The translations under genes were made by a program, and so were the position numbers. Positions 61,416 through 64,000 of a stretch of 64,000 bases of DNA are shown piece by piece. Positions within the stretch are counted from its first letter, which is position 1. Each line of letters opens with the position of its first letter. Origin of the DNA: [Actinomadura] parvosata subsp. kistnae (GTDB taxonomy: Bacteria; Actinomycetota; Actinomycetes; Streptosporangiales; Streptosporangiaceae); assembly GCF_900323885.1 (NCBI RefSeq), contig NZ_OOHJ01000013.1:124001-188000 (forward strand), given 5' to 3'. The notes under the pieces are model-generated. The model made no database searches and was not told the DNA's origin. It was given only the letters and a program-made list of their open reading frames with translations.

Positions 61416-64000
61416 TTAACGGGCGGCCTGGGCCAGGAGGTCCACCGCCCTGGTCAGGTCGCCGGAGGCCAGCTCGTGATCGGCCGCCGCCTGAAGGCCG
61501 AACCGCTTGCCGGCGCGCTGCGCGACGTCCCTGGCCACCGAGACGACGGCGTCGTCCACCGCGTACGAGTCGCTCTTCGAGCGTTCGAGCAGCGCCGCCG
61601 CCGCGCCCAGCGCGCCCAGGACCGCCCGCGCGTCGCGCACCGACCCGCCGGCGTCCCAGTTGCGCCCGGACAGGGCGAGCGTCAGCGTCGCGGCGGCGGC
61701 CCTGGCGGGCGCGTCGCCGCGGGCCAGCTCGTCGCGCGCCGCCTTGAGCCGGTCCCGGGCCCGGTCGGTACGCAGCCCCCACCCGTACGGGAACAGCGGA
61801 TCGTAGGAGGCGTCACCGACGTTGATCGGCACCTGCTCCATGGAGCGGAACCACGTGAACGGCAGCCGCCCCGTGTACGGCACGGCCCCGAACAGCGGAT
61901 CGGCCACCCCGTCCCCTTCGGTCCCCGGCAGCCAGGACGCCACCACGGCCGCCACACCCGACAGGTCGCCCAGCAGCATCGGCCGCCCGGACACGACCAG
62001 GACGACGCACTTCATCGCCCCGCACACCCGGTCCACGGCCGCCCGGTCCGCGGCCGACAGCTCCAGCGTGCGCCCGGCGCGGCCCACGTCGCCCTGCCCC
62101 TCGGCGTACGGCGTCTCGCCCACCACCACGACGCCCACGTCGTGCCCGGCCAGGCCGGCCGAGGCATCGCGCGAGTAGGTGACGGACGCGGCACGGGAAC
62201 GGATGGCGTCCAGGATCGTGGTGCCAGGGGTGATCGGGCCCGACGAGCCCTGCCAGGTGATCGTCCAGCCGCCGGACTGGTTGCCGATGTCGTCGGCGTT
62301 CGACCCGGCCACGTACACCTTGGCGTCACGGCGCAGCGGCAGCAGCCCGCCGTCGTTCTTCAGCAGCACCTGCGACTTGGCGGCGGCGGCGCGGGCGACC
62401 GCGCGGTGCGCGGCCGAGCCGACGCGGTCGATGCCGGAGCGGTCGGCGTACGGGCGCTCGAACAGGCCCAGCCGGAACTTCTGCGTCAGGATCCTCGCCA
62501 CCGCGTCGTCGATCCGCGCCATCGGCACCCGCCCGGCCTCGACCTCGGCCTTGAGCGTGCCGGTGAACTGCGGGTACGCGTACGGCACCATGATCATGTC
62601 GAGGCCCGCGTTGACGGACGTGCGCACGTCGCTCGGGTAGTCACCGGGGATCTGGTCGATGGCCTGCCAGTCGCTGATCACGAACCCCTTGAACCCGAGC
62701 CGGCCCTTCAGCGTCCCGTTGATCAGCTCGTCGTGGGCGTGCATCTTCAGCGGCCCCTCACCGAAGTCCACGCTGGAGAACGACGGCATCACCGTGGCCA
62801 CGCCGCGCCGGACCGCCTCCTTGAACGGCGCCAGGTGGACGCGCTCCAGCTCGTCCCTGCTCACCCGGGTGACGCCCTGGTCGATGGTGTAGTCGCCGCT
62901 CGTGGACGAGCCGTAGGCGGTGCCGCCGTCGCCGACGTAGTGCTTGGCGGTGGCCAGCACCCCGTGGTCCTGCAGCCCGTCGATGACCGTGGCCATGCGG
63001 CTCACCAGCGCCGGGTCCTCCCCGAACGACTCGTAGGCCCGGCCCCAGCGGTCGTCGCGCGACACGCACAGGCAGGGCGCGAAGTCCCATGGGATTCCGG
63101 TGGCCCTGACCTCGTCGGCCGTGACCCTGCCCGCCCGCTCGACCAGCTCGGGGTCGCGGGCGGCGCCGAGGCCGACGTTGTGCGGGAAGATCGTCGCGCC
63201 GACCACGTTGTTGTGGCCGTGCACCGCGTCCACGCCGTAGATCAGCGGGACCTGGAGGCGGGTCCGCCGGGTCTGGAGCTGGAAGCCGTCGATCATGTCG
63301 GCCCACGCCTCCGGGGTGTTCCGCGCGGGCGTGGAGCCGCCGCCGGACAGCAGGGAGCCCAGCAGGTAGCCGGCGATGTCGCTCTGCTTGGCCAGCGCGC
63401 CGCGCTCGGCCTGCGTCATCTGCCCGACCTTCTCCGCCAGCGTCATGCGGCCCAGCAGGTCGGCGACGCGTTCCTTGACGGGCTTGCGGGCGTTCAGGTA
63501 CGGCAGGCCGTGCGCGTTGATCACGACCACCGGGGGCTCGGCCGGCGGCCGGGTGCCCGCGCCGGACAGCTCGACCGGGATCGTCTCGGCCACCTCGTCC
63601 TGGCCGTCCCGCAGCGTCCTGACCGTGATCCGCTGAGTCGCCCCTGAGGCCGTGCCCGCCGGGAACGTCAGCATCCCCTGGACGGCGGTGTAGTCGGCGC
63701 CGGGGGTCGCGGTGCCGGTGCCGGTCCGGTAGTCCACGGCCAGGTCGGCGGGCAGCGGCGCGCCGTCGGACGTGGTGATCGTGACCCCGATCTCGGCCTG
63801 GCCCTTCTCGTCCACCGGGTACACGGGCCTGGCCGTCGAGAGCCGCACCGGGCGGGGCGGCGCGGTGCCGTAGAGCTCCACCTGGTCCCACAGCAGCGTG
63901 CCCTGGGCGGCGGGCAGGCGCATGCTGTACCCCCACATCGCCACCAGGTCCAGCTCGCCGTCCGTGGGGGCGCCGCCGGGCTGGTAGTCGGTGCGGCGGG
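61416..64000 (-). CDS. Secreted-type GH3 glycoside hydrolase with Calx-beta domain, N-terminus beyond window
   Basis: The frame stays open to the right edge (861 codons visible), so the start and any signal peptide are outside. Visible order: end of a carbohydrate-binding-like beta-domain (MWGYSMRLPAAQGTLLWDQV), a Calx-beta domain (GTATPGADYTAVQGMLTFPA), GH3 N-terminal barrel (MTLAEKVGQMTQAERG; KHYVGDGGTAYG), nucleophile Asp in FKGFVISDWQAID, then the GH3 C-terminal sandwich (KSQVLLKNDGGLLPL; VVVGETPYAEGQGD) and a short helical end. Likely exo-beta-glucosidase acting on plant or fungal glucans. Confidence 0.93.
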   Translation of the reverse strand, partial: RRTDYQPGGAPTDGELDLVAMWGYSMRLPAAQGTLLWDQVELYGTAPPRPVRLSTARPVYPVDEKGQAEIGVTITTSDGAPLPADLAVDYRTGTGTATPGADYTAVQGMLTFPAGTASGATQRITVRTLRDGQDEVAETIPVELSGAGTRPPAEPPVVVINAHGLPYLNARKPVKERVADLLGRMTLAEKVGQMTQAERGALAKQSDIAGYLLGSLLSGGGSTPARNTPEAWADMIDGFQLQTRRTRLQVPLIYGVDAVHGHNNVVGATIFPHNVGLGAARDPELVERAGRVTADEVRATGIPWDFAPCLCVSRDDRWGRAYESFGEDPALVSRMATVIDGLQDHGVLATAKHYVGDGGTAYGSSTSGDYTIDQGVTRVSRDELERVHLAPFKEAVRRGVATVMPSFSSVDFGEGPLKMHAHDELINGTLKGRLGFKGFVISDWQAIDQIPGDYPSDVRTSVNAGLDMIMVPYAYPQFTGTLKAEVEAGRVPMARIDDAVARILTQKFRLGLFERPYADRSGIDRVGSAAHRAVARAAAAKSQVLLKNDGGLLPLRRDAKVYVAGSNADDIGNQSGGWTITWQGSSGPITPGTTILDAIRSRAASVTYSRDASAGLAGHDVGVVVVGETPYAEGQGDVGRAGRTLELSAADRAAVDRVCGAMKCVVLVVSGRPMLLGDLSGVAAVVASWLPGTEGDGVADPLFGAVPYTGRLPFTWFRSMEQVPINVGDASYDPLFPYGWGLRTDRARDRLKAARDELARGDAPARAAAATLTLALSGRNWDAGGSVRDARAVLGALGAAAALLERSKSDSYAVDDAVVSVARDVAQRAGKRFGLQAAADHELASGDLTRAVDLLAQAAR

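Noticed and set aside
1-64000. CRISPR arrays, IS elements, prophage, tRNA or rRNA genes
   Set aside because: None recognised by eye on either strand; a covariance-model and IS search would be needed to exclude small or degenerate examples.

Overview
The window is about 70% G+C, with GTG starts, ATGA/GTGA start-stop overlaps and several apparently leaderless starts. This is typical of a filamentous actinomycete. The backbone order lexA - LysM protein - nrdR - nrdJ on one side, and hrdB-type sigma factor - yaaA - GNAT - DUF7455 - parE on the other, matches the lexA-to-parE block that I recall from Streptomyces coelicolor (SCO5803 to about SCO5822). The accessory content fits a Streptosporangiaceae member such as Nonomuraea, but genus is an inference. 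I saw no tRNA, rRNA, CRISPR array or transposase.

Layout. 1-874 holds a GlxA-type regulator cut by the window edge. 1.8-8.6 kb is the SOS/dNTP block: lexA, a divergent LysM membrane protein with a very long low-complexity N-terminus, nrdR and nrdJ. Low-complexity gene-free DNA lies at 0.9-1.8 and 4.2-5.3 kb. 8.8-24.8 kb is a mixed accessory region: membrane proteins, an XRE regulator divergent from a SnoaL-like protein, a secreted glycerophosphodiesterase, a multidomain chitinase broken by one in-frame TGA, two FMN-split-barrel proteins, an amidohydrolase, PrsW, an MFS/HxlR pair, two tiny cationic ORFs, an AhpD-like protein behind an ECF41-type promoter, a SapA-like protein, a frameshifted MFS gene and a Cys-rich metal-binding protein. 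24.8-31.6 kb is a peptide ABC importer operon with an AlkZ-like protein at its end. 31.7-38.6 kb has a membrane-anchored double AAA+ ATPase, a haloalkane-dehalogenase-like hydrolase, a TPR membrane protein and a DHA2 exporter. 38.6-44.8 kb has DoxX, LacI, a secreted GH30 enzyme, soluble transhydrogenase and PhzF. 44.8-49.8 kb has the 5-oxoprolinase operon pxpABC, two hypotheticals and an HhH-GPD protein. 50-58.3 kb has a PAS-PAS-GAF-PP2C phosphatase, the principal sigma factor, yaaA, GNAT, DUF7455 and parE. 58.4-64 kb ends with carbonic anhydrase, a PF04672-type methyltransferase, redoxin, VOC and a secreted GH3 enzyme that runs off the edge.

How genes work together. LexA probably controls itself and the divergent LysM protein through two SOS-box-like 16-mers lying back to back at 2637-2668. 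NrdR probably controls the translationally coupled nrdR-nrdJ pair. The LacI regulator is next to the GH30 gene, whose upstream region carries six same-direction TGTTTC-type half-sites. Chitinase, GH30 and GH3 form a scattered polysaccharide-degrading set. PxpABC plus a peptide importer suggest peptide and pyroglutamate use.

Most notable observations: tandem SOS boxes; the repeat-bearing disordered extension of the SOS-linked LysM protein; a chitinase whose conserved GH18 Trp codon reads TGA; a one-base G-run deletion in an MFS gene; a triplicated gene tail that includes its stop codon; a duplicated ribosome-binding-site/start-codon segment before lacI; and an exact ECF41 promoter signature without a sigma gene nearby.
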